A stretch of DNA of 38,480 bases from Deltaproteobacteria bacterium (GCA_018399535.1 JAGYOR010000003.1:1-38480), one strand, 5' to 3'; positions 26,250 to 37,596 are shown, numbered from the stretch's first letter. Translations and numbers: made by a program. Notes: generated by a model from the sequence alone, not told the origin.

Positions 26250-27011
26250 TTACCGGTTGTCTCCATGTCTCGATTGGACGGAAGCGGCCGTTTCCATCGC
26301 TTTTTTCACCCGTTCCGCGTCACCCAGGTAAAACCTGTTCAGCACGGTCAGGTCATCGGAAAACTCGTAGACCAGGGGAATGCCGGTGGGTATGTTAACC
26401 CCCGTTATGTCGTCGTCGGATATGCCGTCGAGGTATTTTATCAAGGCCCGCATACTGTTTCCGTGGGCGGCGATGAGAAGACGTGTTCCCGCTTCGAGTC
26501 GGGGCGCGATAGCCTCGTGCCAGCAGGGAAGCACCCGGCGAAGCGTATCCTTGAGTGATTCGGAGGACGGAAGTTCCTCGGGCGGTACGTTGCCGTAGCG
26601 CCGGTCGTGAACCGGGTGGCGCGGATCATTTGAAGAGAGCGGCTCCGGCGCCACGTCGTAACTTCGCCGCCACCGGTGAACCAGTTCCGCGCCCATCTTT
26701 TCGGCGGTTTCCTTTTTGTTCAGACCCTGCAGCGCCCCGTAATGGCGTTCGTTCAACCGCCAGTTCCGCTCGACGGGAATCCACATGAGACCCATTTCAT
26801 CGAGGATGATCCAAAGCGTTCGAATGGCGCGGAGAAGCACCGATGTCACTGCCATGTCGAATTCGTATCCGCCCTCCTTCAACAGAAGAGCCGCCTCGCG
26901 TGCCTCGGCTGTACCCCGTTCAGACAGATCCACGTCCGTCCAGCCGGTAAACCGGTTTTCCCGGTTCCAGATACTTTCCCCGTGGCGTACCATGACCAGC
27001 CGTTTTACCAT
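26250..27011 (-). CDS. gpmA: 2,3-bisphosphoglycerate-dependent phosphoglycerate mutase
   Basis: Interconverts 3- and 2-phosphoglycerate in glycolysis and gluconeogenesis. 253 residues, close to the usual 230-250. The phosphohistidine motif is [19 protein letters not shown] (His10), followed by LLRAIRTLW, the acidic pair region [14 protein letters not shown] and the second catalytic His in [15 protein letters not shown]. In RHYG and flanking positions it matches the mutase rather than the broad phosphatases of the same superfamily. It probably heads a transcript with the Cys-rich gene 20 bases downstream. Confidence 0.96.
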   Translation of the reverse strand: MVKRLVMVRHGESIWNRENRFTGWTDVDLSERGTAEAREAALLLKEGGYEFDMAVTSVLLRAIRTLWIILDEMGLMWIPVERNWRLNERHYGALQGLNKKETAEKMGAELVHRWRRSYDVAPEPLSSNDPRHPVHDRRYGNVPPEELPSSESLKDTLRRVLPCWHEAIAPRLEAGTRLLIAAHGNSMRALIKYLDGISDDDITGVNIPTGIPLVYEFSDDLTVLNRFYLGDAERVKKAMETAASVQSRHGDNR

Positions 27012-27390
27012 GTTGAAACCATCCTTTCATCCTGCCTTGTATGCCGTTCAGGCAGATCCGGAAGCCTGTGGACGAACGGTGATGTTCCTGAATTTCTGAC
27101 ATCGTGGCATGCCCGATACCCGGATCTCTGAAAACGAACATCAGGTGATTGTTGCGTGCCCCGACGATGTTGTCAACCGGTTGTTCAAAGTAATGTTGTT
27201 CGGAGCAATGTTCGGAGTAAAAAAATATTCCAGCTGAGTATCCCGTTCGCGCGTTTGATATACTCTGCACCCCTGTCGCCCGCGCTCGACATGATGTCGG
27301 TCCGAATCGGGCGGGGGAACCTTTTGAGCTGTCTGGTGATCTTCGTCCCCGTGCATTTCTGAGGATAATAACGGTACAGATTGTTTCATA
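27012..27390. other. Intergenic region between the CoA-transferase and gpmA
   Basis: 379 bases without a gene I can support. Open frames here lack ribosome binding sites; one on the minus strand (27389-27141) overlaps the CoA-transferase stop but has no family-like sequence. A short imperfect direct repeat (AATGTTGTTCGGAG, then AATGTTCGGAG) lies at 27191-27216. It holds the likely gpmA promoter. Confidence 0.4.
27148..27176 (-). promoter_or_regulatory. Possible promoter of gpmA
   Basis: Minus-strand TTGACA (27176-27171) followed after 17 bases by AACAAT (27153-27148), four of six consensus bases. It would give a leader of about 130 bases. Confidence 0.4.
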
Positions 27391-28152
27391 TTACTGCAGG
27401 ATCAGGTGCTGCGGGTCCACCTCTTTACGTAATATTCTCAATTCTTCCGCCGAGGGCGGTTCCGCTTCTACCGTTCTCGACACGTCGACGGGGAAGCCGG
27501 TATTCTCTAGTATTGTTTCAACAGGCACACCGGGATAGCGGCAGGCGAGGTACATTTCTTTCGTTGGATCGTCGAATTTCATGACGCCGAGGTTCGTAAC
27601 CACCGCTATGGGACCGCCCCGCGGAAGTCCAAGCCTGCGCCGGGAATCTCCTCCCCTGTACCAGCCCACGCTTGTCAGGTAGTCCAGCTTTTCGACGAAA
27701 CGGCGCTTCTCGTGTTTCACGAACGAGATCACGCCCGAGGCGCACGAGGCCGCGTCGCAGGCGCCGCCGCTTCCCGGAAAGCGAGTCGCTGGCCGGTGAT
27801 AGTCGCCGAGCGAGGTGGTGTTGAGGTTCCCGTACCGGTCGATTTGTGCGGTTCCCAGGAGGGCGATGGTGCGAAGTTTGCGGTGCCCCAGCAGTGAAAG
27901 AGCGTCTATCAGGCCCGTGTTTATCGAGGTGCCGCTCATGACCCTCGGATCGCCCACGGTCATGGGAAGTTCCCGAAGATCGGGATCGATGCCGCCGGTT
28001 TCAAAGAAAAAAACCGCCCCGGGCGCGTAGATCCGTTTCGCCGTTGTCGCGGCCAGCATCGAGACCCCCGTTCCCGCGAAGACGATGTCGCCGTCTTTGA
28101 TGAGACGCCCGGCGGCGAGGGCCATCATTTCGGTGTCGGTGTAGCCTGTCAT
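27391..28152 (-). CDS. CoA-transferase subunit beta, glutaconate CoA-transferase-like
   Basis: Beta subunit of a family I CoA-transferase; 254 residues, near the length of glutaconate CoA-transferase B (about 266). Residues 11-36 (ALAAGRLIKDGDIVFAGTGV) start the fold, and Glu51 in FFFETGGIDP is at the place of the catalytic glutamate (Glu54 of the Acidaminococcus enzyme) that forms the CoA thioester. IDRYGNLNTT and GSGGACDAAS are family motifs. The ATG at 28152 has a GAGGAG site; the open frame to 28446 overlaps the alpha gene and is not used. It lies 13 bases after the alpha subunit. The acid substrate cannot be told; glutaconate or a related dicarboxylate or ketoacid is possible. Confidence 0.9.
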   Translation of the reverse strand: MTGYTDTEMMALAAGRLIKDGDIVFAGTGVSMLAATTAKRIYAPGAVFFFETGGIDPDLRELPMTVGDPRVMSGTSINTGLIDALSLLGHRKLRTIALLGTAQIDRYGNLNTTSLGDYHRPATRFPGSGGACDAASCASGVISFVKHEKRRFVEKLDYLTSVGWYRGGDSRRRLGLPRGGPIAVVTNLGVMKFDDPTKEMYLACRYPGVPVETILENTGFPVDVSRTVEAEPPSAEELRILRKEVDPQHLILQ

Positions 28153-28165
28153 GGTGATAATCTCC

Positions 28166-29134
28166 TCATTTTCTGTCGAGGCCGACGGCGTATCCCCGCT
28201 CGGGATCGGCCCGCAGGGCGCGCAGCGCAGTGTCGCCGATTTTTTCGAGGTACGCCTCGTGTGACGGCACGCCGTAAATCCACTTGTCCAGGTACGCCCG
28301 CCAGGTCTCATCATCGCCGGCCGCAGCGCGGTAAAGGTTGAGATGGCCGGGATCGTAGTCGTAAAAACCGTAACACGCCGTAGGATGGGCGCCGTGAGGT
28401 GCGTGAACGATGGCATCCACCAGAAAAGGCGGAAGGGAGTTGGCATCCGGGTCGCGCCTGATGATTGACCGGGGGACGATTTCCTCGCAGCTCACGATAA
28501 CGACGTCCGCCGATTTTGCCTGTTCGATGTCGGCGAAGCTCAAACCGGTGATGCGCACGGTGCCGTCATCGCCGACGTACTGGGCGTGTACCAGGGCCAC
28601 GTCGGGGGTGAGAGCCGGCAGGAGCACGACCGGGTCATCATCGTTGCTGAAGGGGTTCTGCGCGATCACCACCTTTTTTGACGCGACGTTCCGTTCTTTT
28701 CGTATTCCCGGAGGGAATCCTTCCAGGCGAATCACGTCGCTTCCGAGCCCCGATTTCGAAGGAATATAGGGGACGCCCAACGCGCCGGCCAGGAACCGGA
28801 GACTCATCTGGTAGTTCGAATAATCCTCGAAAAGAATTTTATTATTTTCGACGGCGTCCCTGAAGCGGATGCACGTCGGAGCGTACCTGCCGTTGCCGCC
28901 GTAGGCGAGTTCGAGCCGGGAAACGCAGCCGGCACCGATGAGCAGATCGAGGGCCTGGCCGTGGGAATGACAAACCAGGTGAAGGTCTTTCACGCCCTGC
29001 CGGGCAATTTCGCAGGCGAGCGCCATGGGGTTGCGGTTGATGGTGAATCCGCCGATGGCGACCTGGGAGCCGTTCCCGATAAAACGCCTGACCGCGTCTG
29101 CAGGGCTCATCAACTTGTCGTCAATATCGGACAT
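28166..29134 (-). CDS. CoA-transferase subunit alpha, glutaconate CoA-transferase-like
   Basis: Alpha subunit partner of the next gene; 322 residues, as in glutaconate CoA-transferase A (about 320). Recognisable parts are LMSPADAVRRFIGNGSQVAIGGFTINRNP at the N-terminus, DLHLVCHSHGQALDLLIGAG, YAPTCIRFRDAVENN and LTPDVALVHAQYVGDDGTV. Such enzymes move CoA between an acyl-CoA and a free acid in amino-acid fermentation or syntrophic acid oxidation. AAGGAG lies 7 bases before the ATG. The gene is divergent from hisC; a TTGACA at 29205-29200 (minus strand) may be its -35 but the -10 is unclear. Confidence 0.9.
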   Translation of the reverse strand: MSDIDDKLMSPADAVRRFIGNGSQVAIGGFTINRNPMALACEIARQGVKDLHLVCHSHGQALDLLIGAGCVSRLELAYGGNGRYAPTCIRFRDAVENNKILFEDYSNYQMSLRFLAGALGVPYIPSKSGLGSDVIRLEGFPPGIRKERNVASKKVVIAQNPFSNDDDPVVLLPALTPDVALVHAQYVGDDGTVRITGLSFADIEQAKSADVVIVSCEEIVPRSIIRRDPDANSLPPFLVDAIVHAPHGAHPTACYGFYDYDPGHLNLYRAAAGDDETWRAYLDKWIYGVPSHEAYLEKIGDTALRALRADPERGYAVGLDRK

Positions 29135-29290
29135 GGCACTCTCCTTTTTCCGGTTCTGTCAATCGTAAGCAGAGATAGATCGCCCGGAGCGGAGAAAAAT
29201 GTCAAGCGTTTTTCAACGCAGCGGTGTTTCCCGGCGCTTATACATTCAGGAGGCGGAATAAAATGACATTTTTCTTCGATCATGTTAAAT

Positions 29291-29296
29291 TATAAT
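29291..29296 (+). promoter_or_regulatory. Possible -10 box upstream of hisC
   Basis: A perfect TATAAT at 29291-29296, 60 bases before hisC. The nearest -35-like hexamer (ATGACA, 29263-29268) is 22 bases away, which is too far for a normal sigma70 promoter, so only the -10 is reported. Confidence 0.3.
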
Positions 29297-29356
29297 GTGA
29301 TGTCGCACATGCGGGCGGATTTGTACCCATAATGAAGGAGAATGTAAGAGCGAGCG

Positions 29357-30430
29357 ATGAATAAGTTCTGGAGCGACTGTATTCGTGGACTTCAGCCGTA
29401 CACGCCGGGGGAACAGCCTCGAATCAGGGGATTGATCAAGCTGAACACGAATGAAAATCCCTATCCGCCGTCACCGGCGGCGCTTGACGCCATTCGCCAG
29501 GCCGCCTGCGGCGATCTCCGTCTCTACCCTGATCCCGAGGGAACGGAGCTGCAACGCACCATCGCCGGGTCGTTCGGTCTGTCCGAAAACCAGGTTTTTC
29601 TGGGCAACGGATCGGACGAAGTGCTGGCGTTTGTTTTCCTGGCCCTGCTCAAGCACGAGCGGCCCGTTTTCTTTCCCGATATCACGTACAGTTTTTACCC
29701 GGTATACTGCGCTCTCTTCGATATCGCCTATGAAACGATTCCCCTGGACGGGACCTTCCGGATCGACATTGCCGATTACCGGCGTCCGAACGGCGGCGTC
29801 GTGCTGGCGAATCCCAACGCCCCCACGGGATCGGCCCTGGACAGAGAAGAGATACGCGAACTGCTGGAGATGATGCCGGGCTCGGTGGTGGTCGTCGATG
29901 AAGCCTATGTCGATTTCGGCGCCGCGTCGGTTGTTTCCCTGGTGAAGGAATTCGACAACCTGCTCGTGGTTCGCACGCTGTCGAAATCGCACTCGCTTGC
30001 CGGCTTGCGGGTCGGCTTTGCTATGGGCAACCCGTCGCTCATAGAAGCGCTCAGGCTCGTAAAGAACTGTTTTAACTCCTATCCCCTTGACAGGCTCGCC
30101 CTTGCCGGCGCGGAGGCGGCGCTCCGCGACAGGGAGTATTTCGAGGAGACCCGACGGAAAATCATGGCGGACCGGGAACGGCTCGCGTCGGAACTCGCGT
30201 CGCTCGATTTCGACGTGTTTCCGTCGAGTGCCAATTTTCTGTTCGTGAGCCACTCCGATTACGATGCCGCGGATCTGATGCGGCTGCTCCGCGAGCGGCG
30301 CATCCTGGTACGGCACTTCAAGGGCGAAAGAATTTCACGGTTTCTGCGTATTTCGGTAGGCCTTCCGGAGGAGTGCGACGCGGTGGTGAATGCGCTGAGG
30401 GAGATTTTCAGGCAACGCCCGGAGATTTGA
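29357..30430 (+). CDS. hisC: Histidinol-phosphate aminotransferase
   Basis: PLP-dependent class I/II aminotransferase converting imidazole acetol phosphate to histidinol phosphate. 357 residues. Motifs: GLIKLNTNENPYPPSPAALDA near 25-44, LYPDPEGTELQRTIA, FLGNGSDEVL (81-90), LANPNAPTG (150-158), VVVDEAYVDF (177-187) and the PLP lysine Lys210 in TLSKSHSLAGLRVGF, with the C-terminal arginine in FLRISVG. No other his gene is nearby, so a role with phenylalanine or tyrosine, as in some HisC-like enzymes, is an alternative. AAGGAG about 20 bases upstream is distant; GAGCG is nearer, so start support is moderate. Confidence 0.94.
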   Translation: MNKFWSDCIRGLQPYTPGEQPRIRGLIKLNTNENPYPPSPAALDAIRQAACGDLRLYPDPEGTELQRTIAGSFGLSENQVFLGNGSDEVLAFVFLALLKHERPVFFPDITYSFYPVYCALFDIAYETIPLDGTFRIDIADYRRPNGGVVLANPNAPTGSALDREEIRELLEMMPGSVVVVDEAYVDFGAASVVSLVKEFDNLLVVRTLSKSHSLAGLRVGFAMGNPSLIEALRLVKNCFNSYPLDRLALAGAEAALRDREYFEETRRKIMADRERLASELASLDFDVFPSSANFLFVSHSDYDAADLMRLLRERRILVRHFKGERISRFLRISVGLPEECDAVVNALREIFRQRPEI

Positions 30431-30555
30431 CCGCTTGTGGCGAGAGGCCAAATCTGGTACACAGGTCACGTGCGGAGGAACGAACGTCGGGCGGAACGCC
30501 GCGTGGTTCATCGCAAGTCCGCACAATACACTGGTACAAAGCGAGGATATATATT

Positions 30556-30933
30556 ATGGCGACATTGCCCGAACAAGTAATCAAGGCATGGGAAGACCGG
30601 GAGGGTCCGGTCGTTTTTGCGACCGTTGACAAGGCGGGAACACCCAACGCGATATACGCGACCTGCGTATCGAAATTCAGCGATGAGACTATCGTGATCG
30701 CGAACAACTATTTTTCAAAGACCCTGGAAAACATCCGGACGGGCAGCAGGGGGGCCGTTCTTTTTATCACGAAGGACGGGACGTCCTACCAGATCAAGGG
30801 TAGCATCACAAATCACAGCGAGGGTCCTGTTTTCGACGACATGAAAACATGGAATCCGGCGGAACATCCCGGTCATTCCGCGGCCGCCGTGACTGTGGAA
30901 GAGGTCTACGCGGGAGGGGAAAGGCTGCTGTAG
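30556..30933 (+). CDS. Pyridoxamine 5'-phosphate oxidase-related (split-barrel, FMN-binding) protein
   Basis: 125 residues forming a single split-barrel domain of the PNPOx-like superfamily: VVFATVDKAGTPNAIYATCV (18-37), VIANNYFSKTLENIRTGSR and AVLFITKDGTSYQIKGS. Such proteins usually bind FMN or another flavin or haem as a dimer; it is too short and diverged to be PdxH itself. GAGG lies 9 bases before the ATG at 30556; the longer frame from 30373 overlaps hisC and is not used. It is 125 bases downstream of hisC. Substrate unknown. Confidence 0.86.
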   Translation: MATLPEQVIKAWEDREGPVVFATVDKAGTPNAIYATCVSKFSDETIVIANNYFSKTLENIRTGSRGAVLFITKDGTSYQIKGSITNHSEGPVFDDMKTWNPAEHPGHSAAAVTVEEVYAGGERLL

Positions 30934-30952
30934 GAACCCCCTTCCGGGGTCC
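30933..30952 (+). terminator. Weak hairpin at the end of the split-barrel gene
   Basis: GGAACCCC and GGGGTCC pair with one bulged A around a CTTCC loop, overlapping the stop codon. No clean T-run follows, so termination is uncertain. Confidence 0.35.
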
Positions 30953-31312
30953 TTGCGTGTCTTCGGTATACTATTCAACAAGTTCCGGCTGGAATGCCGG
31001 GATGCGAGGACCGGACGGGGTGCGTGGCGAAGGCACATTCCGTCCGGGCATGAATGGCCGGAGAAAACGCACTTTCCGCTTGACAAAAACGCGTCGTTTT
31101 CCATACTAGAAAACTTGTATGAACATCCTTTACCGCTCCGCCAACTCCGCGTATTTTCCGATTCCAACACAGATATCGTCTACGCTTTTTCAGAAACCGT
31201 GATCGGGCAGTCGTAACGAGACACGCAAGCGGTAGCCTGTTCTCGATGCTGTCGGTACGACAGGCTCGCGGCAATACGAAGAAAGTTGGGAACATAGAAG
31301 AGGGGGCGACCT
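30953..31312. other. Intergenic leader region of the binding-protein gene
   Basis: About 360 bases without a supported gene. It contains a likely promoter at 31080-31109. In the predicted 200-base leader, AGCCTGT (31234-31240) can pair with ACAGGCT (31260-31266), while CTGTCG and CGACAG inside this span can form a competing hairpin with a 3-base loop. Confidence 0.4.
31080..31109 (+). promoter_or_regulatory. Probable promoter of the substrate-binding protein gene
   Basis: Perfect TTGACA at 31080-31085 and TACTAG at 31104-31109 with an 18-base spacer. The leader to the ATG at 31313 would be about 195 bases. Confidence 0.5.
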
Positions 31313-32593
31313 ATGAGAGTTGTGAAAACACTGTTGGTGATAATCGCTGCATTCGCCTGCATCGGCTGGCCGGCGGCGGGCGCCGCGGAAGAAGTGGTGA
31401 TGGGGTACACCGGGCCGTTGAGCGGACCTGCAGCAGAGTATGCAAAGGACAACTTCACCGGCGCGGATCTGGCCATCCGGGAAATCAATGCCGACGGAGG
31501 CATAACGGTAGCGGGCAATAAGTATACCTTCAGACTTGAATGTCTTGACGACCAGATGTCTCCCGAAGCGGCCGTCGCCAACGCCCGCAAGCTCGTGTCG
31601 AGATACAACGCGCCGGTGGTATTCAATTCCCTGGCTCACTGTATTGGTCCATTGTTGAAGGTGAATGTGGAACCGGGGAACGAATTTCTCATAATGGGAT
31701 ATTCGAGTATTCACAGTTTGCATAATTTCGGGAACCCGCTTTTTATAAATCCCACGCCGAACTTTATTGCGTACATTATCGCCTATTGTGACATCGCCTG
31801 GCAGAAGGGTTTCCGCCGGGGGGCCATGGTAGTCGTCAACACGGCCTACGGGGATGCCTGGCGCGGTCAGTTCAGGAGTCACTGGGAGAGACGGGGAGGA
31901 ATCATAACCGCCGATCACGCGGTTCCTTATACGGGGAACCCGGACGACTACCGGAAGGAATTGGAAGATGCTATAGCGGCGGACCCGGATTTCATTATCA
32001 TCGGCGGCGCATCGGTGCCGACGGCGCTCGTCGCCAAACTGGCACGGGAGCTTGGTTACGACGGAGCTTTCCTGCTGAGTGACCAGGCTCGCATGGACGC
32101 AATGGCCCGATTCCTGGATCACCGGGAAATTCGTTATCATAACGGTACCGACGTGCTGAACAGCGTGATCGGCGTTGCCAATATAGCCGACCTGCCGCTG
32201 CCGTACTCTTCCACGTTTGCAGAGAAGTACACGAGTATATTCAAGAGACCTCCCGCGTGGGAAACGGCGCTGAATTACACTGCCATGAAAATTATAGCCA
32301 GGGCCATGGTCAGGGCTGGAACGGTTTCCGATCCCTTCGCCATCCGGGCGGCCATACCCGAACTGCTCGAGGAGAAGCCCATACTGGGAGAAAAATCGCC
32401 CAACGAGGTGTTTGGTATTGAAGATAACGGCATTTTAAAAAGTGCGGGTGTCTTACAGACCGTTGAGGACGGCCGGGTCAGCAGGGTGGATCACATTTTC
32501 TCTTTTCCAAAAAGCGAGGAGGAATTCTACGAGGCACTCAATCAGAGCAAAGCCATAGAGCCGGAAAATATCCGCTGGTTCCCCCTGCGGTAG
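31313..32593 (+). CDS. ABC transporter substrate-binding protein, branched-chain amino acid (LivJ/PBP1) type
   Basis: Periplasmic binding protein of 426 residues. Residues 1-24 are a signal peptide (basic MRVVK, hydrophobic LLVIIAAFACIGW, cleavage near AGA-AEE). The mature part starts VVMGYTGPLSGPAAEYAKDN, the PBP type 1 ligand-binding start, then GADLAIREINADGGI and a second lobe with VVNTAYGDAW and FIIIGGASVPTALVAKL. The family binds branched-chain amino acids, amides, urea or aromatic acids. No permease or ATPase gene adjoins, so it is an orphan here. The ligand is unknown. Start by ATG with AGAGGGGGCG upstream. Rare-looking AT-richer stretches occur near 31680-31790. Confidence 0.92.
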   Translation: MRVVKTLLVIIAAFACIGWPAAGAAEEVVMGYTGPLSGPAAEYAKDNFTGADLAIREINADGGITVAGNKYTFRLECLDDQMSPEAAVANARKLVSRYNAPVVFNSLAHCIGPLLKVNVEPGNEFLIMGYSSIHSLHNFGNPLFINPTPNFIAYIIAYCDIAWQKGFRRGAMVVVNTAYGDAWRGQFRSHWERRGGIITADHAVPYTGNPDDYRKELEDAIAADPDFIIIGGASVPTALVAKLARELGYDGAFLLSDQARMDAMARFLDHREIRYHNGTDVLNSVIGVANIADLPLPYSSTFAEKYTSIFKRPPAWETALNYTAMKIIARAMVRAGTVSDPFAIRAAIPELLEEKPILGEKSPNEVFGIEDNGILKSAGVLQTVEDGRVSRVDHIFSFPKSEEEFYEALNQSKAIEPENIRWFPLR

Positions 32594-32607
32594 GTTTCAT
32601 TTTCGGC

Positions 32608-32634
32608 TTGACATGACGCGGTATCTGCTATAGA
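32608..32634 (+). promoter_or_regulatory. Probable promoter of rpsT
   Basis: Perfect TTGACA (32608-32613) and TATAGA (32629-32634), with a short 15-base spacer. The transcript would start about 40 bases before the UUG start of rpsT. Confidence 0.5.
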
Positions 32635-32682
32635 AAACCGCTTTTATTGCGGCTTATTTCAGATTGAAAGGAAGGTTCTGAG

Positions 32683-32958
32683 TTGGCAACCCACAAGTCA
32701 GCGGAAAAACGGTACCGCCAGAGCGAGCGGCGCAGGCAGAGAAATGTAGCGACGAAATCCCATGTCAGGACGCGGGTTAAAACGGTTCTTACCTCGGTGG
32801 CGTCGAAGGACGAAGATAAGTCCCGGGAAGAACTGTCGAAGGCTGTCAAGGTTATCGACAAAGCCGCCGGCAAGGGCGTGTTGCACAAGAACACGGCAAG
32901 CCGGAAAATTTCAAGGCTGACCAGGAAAGTCAACGCCCTTTCGGGCAGCGCCGGTTAA
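32683..32958 (+). CDS. rpsT: 30S ribosomal protein S20
   Basis: Small, basic primary-binding protein of the 30S subunit; 91 residues, normal length. The N-terminus THKSAEKRYRQSERRRQRN and the C-terminal KNTASRKISRLTRKV are diagnostic. The start is TTG (UUG), with GGAAGG about 9 bases upstream and no ATG that would preserve the conserved N-terminus. Escherichia coli rpsT also starts with UUG, which weakens translation and takes part in autoregulation. The gene converges on lptE with a 4-base overlap of the stop codons. Confidence 0.96.
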   Translation: MATHKSAEKRYRQSERRRQRNVATKSHVRTRVKTVLTSVASKDEDKSREELSKAVKVIDKAAGKGVLHKNTASRKISRLTRKVNALSGSAG

Positions 32959-32965
32959 AAACCGG
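32951..32965. terminator. Small inverted repeat over the rpsT and lptE stop codons
   Basis: CCGGTT (32951-32956) and AACCGG (32960-32965) flank AAA. The 6-bp stem covers both convergent stop codons. It is short and lacks a T-run, so a bidirectional stop is only possible. Confidence 0.3.
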
Positions 32966-33464
32966 ACATCATATCCCGGTAGGCCTTTTCGGCCAAATCC
33001 TCGGCACATTTTCTCAGGGCGTCCTTCCTGCTTCTTTCGGTGGCGCTCGCGTCGTCGGTGACGCGATAGGTTTCCGTTCCCGAGTAATTCCTGCGCGACC
33101 ACAGGATCTCTCCGGTGCTGTCCTGGAACGTTATATCAAGGCTCATGCTGACCCTGTCTTCCACGGCGCTCTCGGCCACCCTATAAGTGGCTCGGGACGT
33201 TCGAATAGCGGTCACAGTCCCCGAAATATCGGCATCGCACGTTTCGGAACTTCCGGCGACGCTGAAACGTCCGCCATATCTGAGCTGTTCCACGAAGGCG
33301 TTTCTTACATAATTTTCAATCAGCGGTTCCGGTGTCGAATTTTTGAAGGGTGCCACGTAGACGTCCCGTATCGACGGATCGACCGCGTCTCCCATTCCGG
33401 CGAAGTGATACCCGCAGGACACGGGCAAAAGACAAAGAATACACAGCAGCATGTTCCGTATCAT
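32955..33464 (-). CDS. lptE: LPS-assembly lipoprotein LptE
   Basis: Outer-membrane lipoprotein that plugs and assembles LptD for LPS export. 169 residues. A lipoprotein signal peptide (MIRNMLLCILCLLPVSC, lipobox LPVSC with Cys17 lipidated) is followed by GYHFAG, the hallmark start of mature LptE, then VYVAPFKNSTPEPLIENYV and a typical beta-strand region with ADISGTVTAIRTSRATYR. It lies 27 bases after leuS on the same strand; leuS-lptE is a common pair in proteobacteria. It is the best evidence in the window for an LPS outer membrane. Confidence 0.92.
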   Translation of the reverse strand: MIRNMLLCILCLLPVSCGYHFAGMGDAVDPSIRDVYVAPFKNSTPEPLIENYVRNAFVEQLRYGGRFSVAGSSETCDADISGTVTAIRTSRATYRVAESAVEDRVSMSLDITFQDSTGEILWSRRNYSGTETYRVTDDASATERSRKDALRKCAEDLAEKAYRDMMSGF

Positions 33465-33491
33465 GGCGAATGTTTCCTTCCGGCCGCCGCC

Positions 33492-36077
<2,586 letters not shown>

Positions 36078-36202
36078 GATTTGCTCCGTTCCAGATTCTG
36101 GTATGCTTGCTGTAAAACGCCGCTTTCCTACCACACTTTACGGTAACAATCAAAGCCGGGATGCGGGCCGGACAGTGCCTCATGAAAGGGTGTCCACAGC
36201 TT

Positions 36203-37567
36203 TCATCCGAAGTAATCCAGTTTCACCGTCAATATTTTTTCGATCTGGGGAATTGCCGAGCGCATGGTCACGAGAATGACATGGTCGCCCGGCAGGATGA
36301 CCGTGTCTCCCGTGGGAATGATAACCTGCTCGTTCCTGAGGATGGCTCCGATGATGGTTCCCTTCGGGAATTTTATGGTTGCGAGGGGATGTCCGGTTAT
36401 TTCCGACGTTTCGAGCGCGATGAACTCCACGGCCTCCGCCTTTTCATCGCTCAACGGCGTGGAGGAAATAATTTTTCCCTTCCGTATGAAATGAAGGATC
36501 TTTCCGATAGTCGCCTGGCGGGGATTCATAACGCCATCGATGCCGATCATGGGAATCAGGTGCGTGTAATCGATCTTGTTGATAAGGCACAGGGCTCGCT
36601 TCGCGCCCAGTTGTTTGGCCAGCAGGGCGCCAAGAATGTTGGCTTCCTCGTCGCTGGTGACTGCTACGAAGTAATCGGCATCCTGGATATTTTCCTCCCG
36701 CAGCAGCCCCTGGCTGGTTCCGTCGCCGTGCAGGCAGATGGTCCTGTCCAGGCGGCTGGAAAGCATTTCGCACCGGTCCTGTCTCTTTTCTATAATTTTC
36801 GTGCTCATGCCCTTTTCTTCGAGTTCTTCCGCCAGCATCAGGGCTGTCGTACCGCCGCCCATGACGAAGACCCGTTCGGCCCGTTCCGTTTCTTTACCAA
36901 AAAATTTGAGAAGCTTCCGCACCTGCGACGATTCGATGAAGACGTAGATGTAATCCTTGGCCCGAATCACCGTGGACCCCGCGGGAACCAGGAGTTCGTT
37001 CGCGCGGATAATGGACGCGATGAGGGCGTCGCCGTCATAAGCGGCGCTGAATTCTTCGAGGTTTTTACCCACCATCAGGCAGGATTGATCCACGGAAAAA
37101 GCGACCAGTTTGATGCGTCCGCCGGCGAAATCCATTACCTCCGACGCTCCTGCATATTCCATGAGGCTTATCGCTCTCTTGACGGCCTCTCTCTCGGGAT
37201 TGATGCACAGGTCGATATTCAGGTAATTTCTGTCGAAAAGATTGGGCGCCTTGTCAAGATCGGGCGCCCTGATTCGCGCTATCTTGACGGGGACATTCGA
37301 CTGGGTGGCGGCAAGCAGACAGGCGACGATGTTGGTTTCGTCGCTGTCGGTAACGGCGACCAGCATTTCCGCCTGCTCGAGTTTCGCCCTTTTCAGTATG
37401 CGGGGGCTGCTGCCGCTGCCGTGAATAATCTGTACATCGAGATTTTCGGAGACATCTTTCAGGCGCTCCCCGTCCCTGTCGATAAGGATGATGTCGTTTC
37501 CCTCTTTCGACAGAATATCGGCGATATTGTAACCGACTTCACCGGCTCCTATAACGATAGCTTTCAT
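36203..37567 (-). CDS. trkA: Trk potassium transport regulatory protein TrkA
   Basis: Cytoplasmic gating subunit of the Trk/Ktr potassium channel. 454 residues with two tandem RCK units: the first NAD-binding site GAGEVGYNIADILSKEGND (7-25) with a TrkA-C domain, and the second starting VFVMGGGTTALMLAEELEEKG near 232 with its own TrkA-C domain at the end (GAILRNEQVIIPTGDTVILPGDHV). The membrane partner TrkH is not in the window. RCK_C domains are known c-di-AMP sites in some bacteria; whether these bind it is untested. The gene starts 29 bases after the M17-N-type gene and 68+ bases before leuS. Confidence 0.95.
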   Translation of the reverse strand: MKAIVIGAGEVGYNIADILSKEGNDIILIDRDGERLKDVSENLDVQIIHGSGSSPRILKRAKLEQAEMLVAVTDSDETNIVACLLAATQSNVPVKIARIRAPDLDKAPNLFDRNYLNIDLCINPEREAVKRAISLMEYAGASEVMDFAGGRIKLVAFSVDQSCLMVGKNLEEFSAAYDGDALIASIIRANELLVPAGSTVIRAKDYIYVFIESSQVRKLLKFFGKETERAERVFVMGGGTTALMLAEELEEKGMSTKIIEKRQDRCEMLSSRLDRTICLHGDGTSQGLLREENIQDADYFVAVTSDEEANILGALLAKQLGAKRALCLINKIDYTHLIPMIGIDGVMNPRQATIGKILHFIRKGKIISSTPLSDEKAEAVEFIALETSEITGHPLATIKFPKGTIIGAILRNEQVIIPTGDTVILPGDHVILVTMRSAIPQIEKILTVKLDYFG

Positions 37568-37596
37568 GGCTGTTTTCCTTTGCCGCCGCGGCGGCT

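Noticed and set aside
27141-27389. Small gene in the gap upstream of gpmA
   Set aside because: No ribosome binding site, odd composition and overlap with the CoA-transferase stop codon; no recognised similarity.
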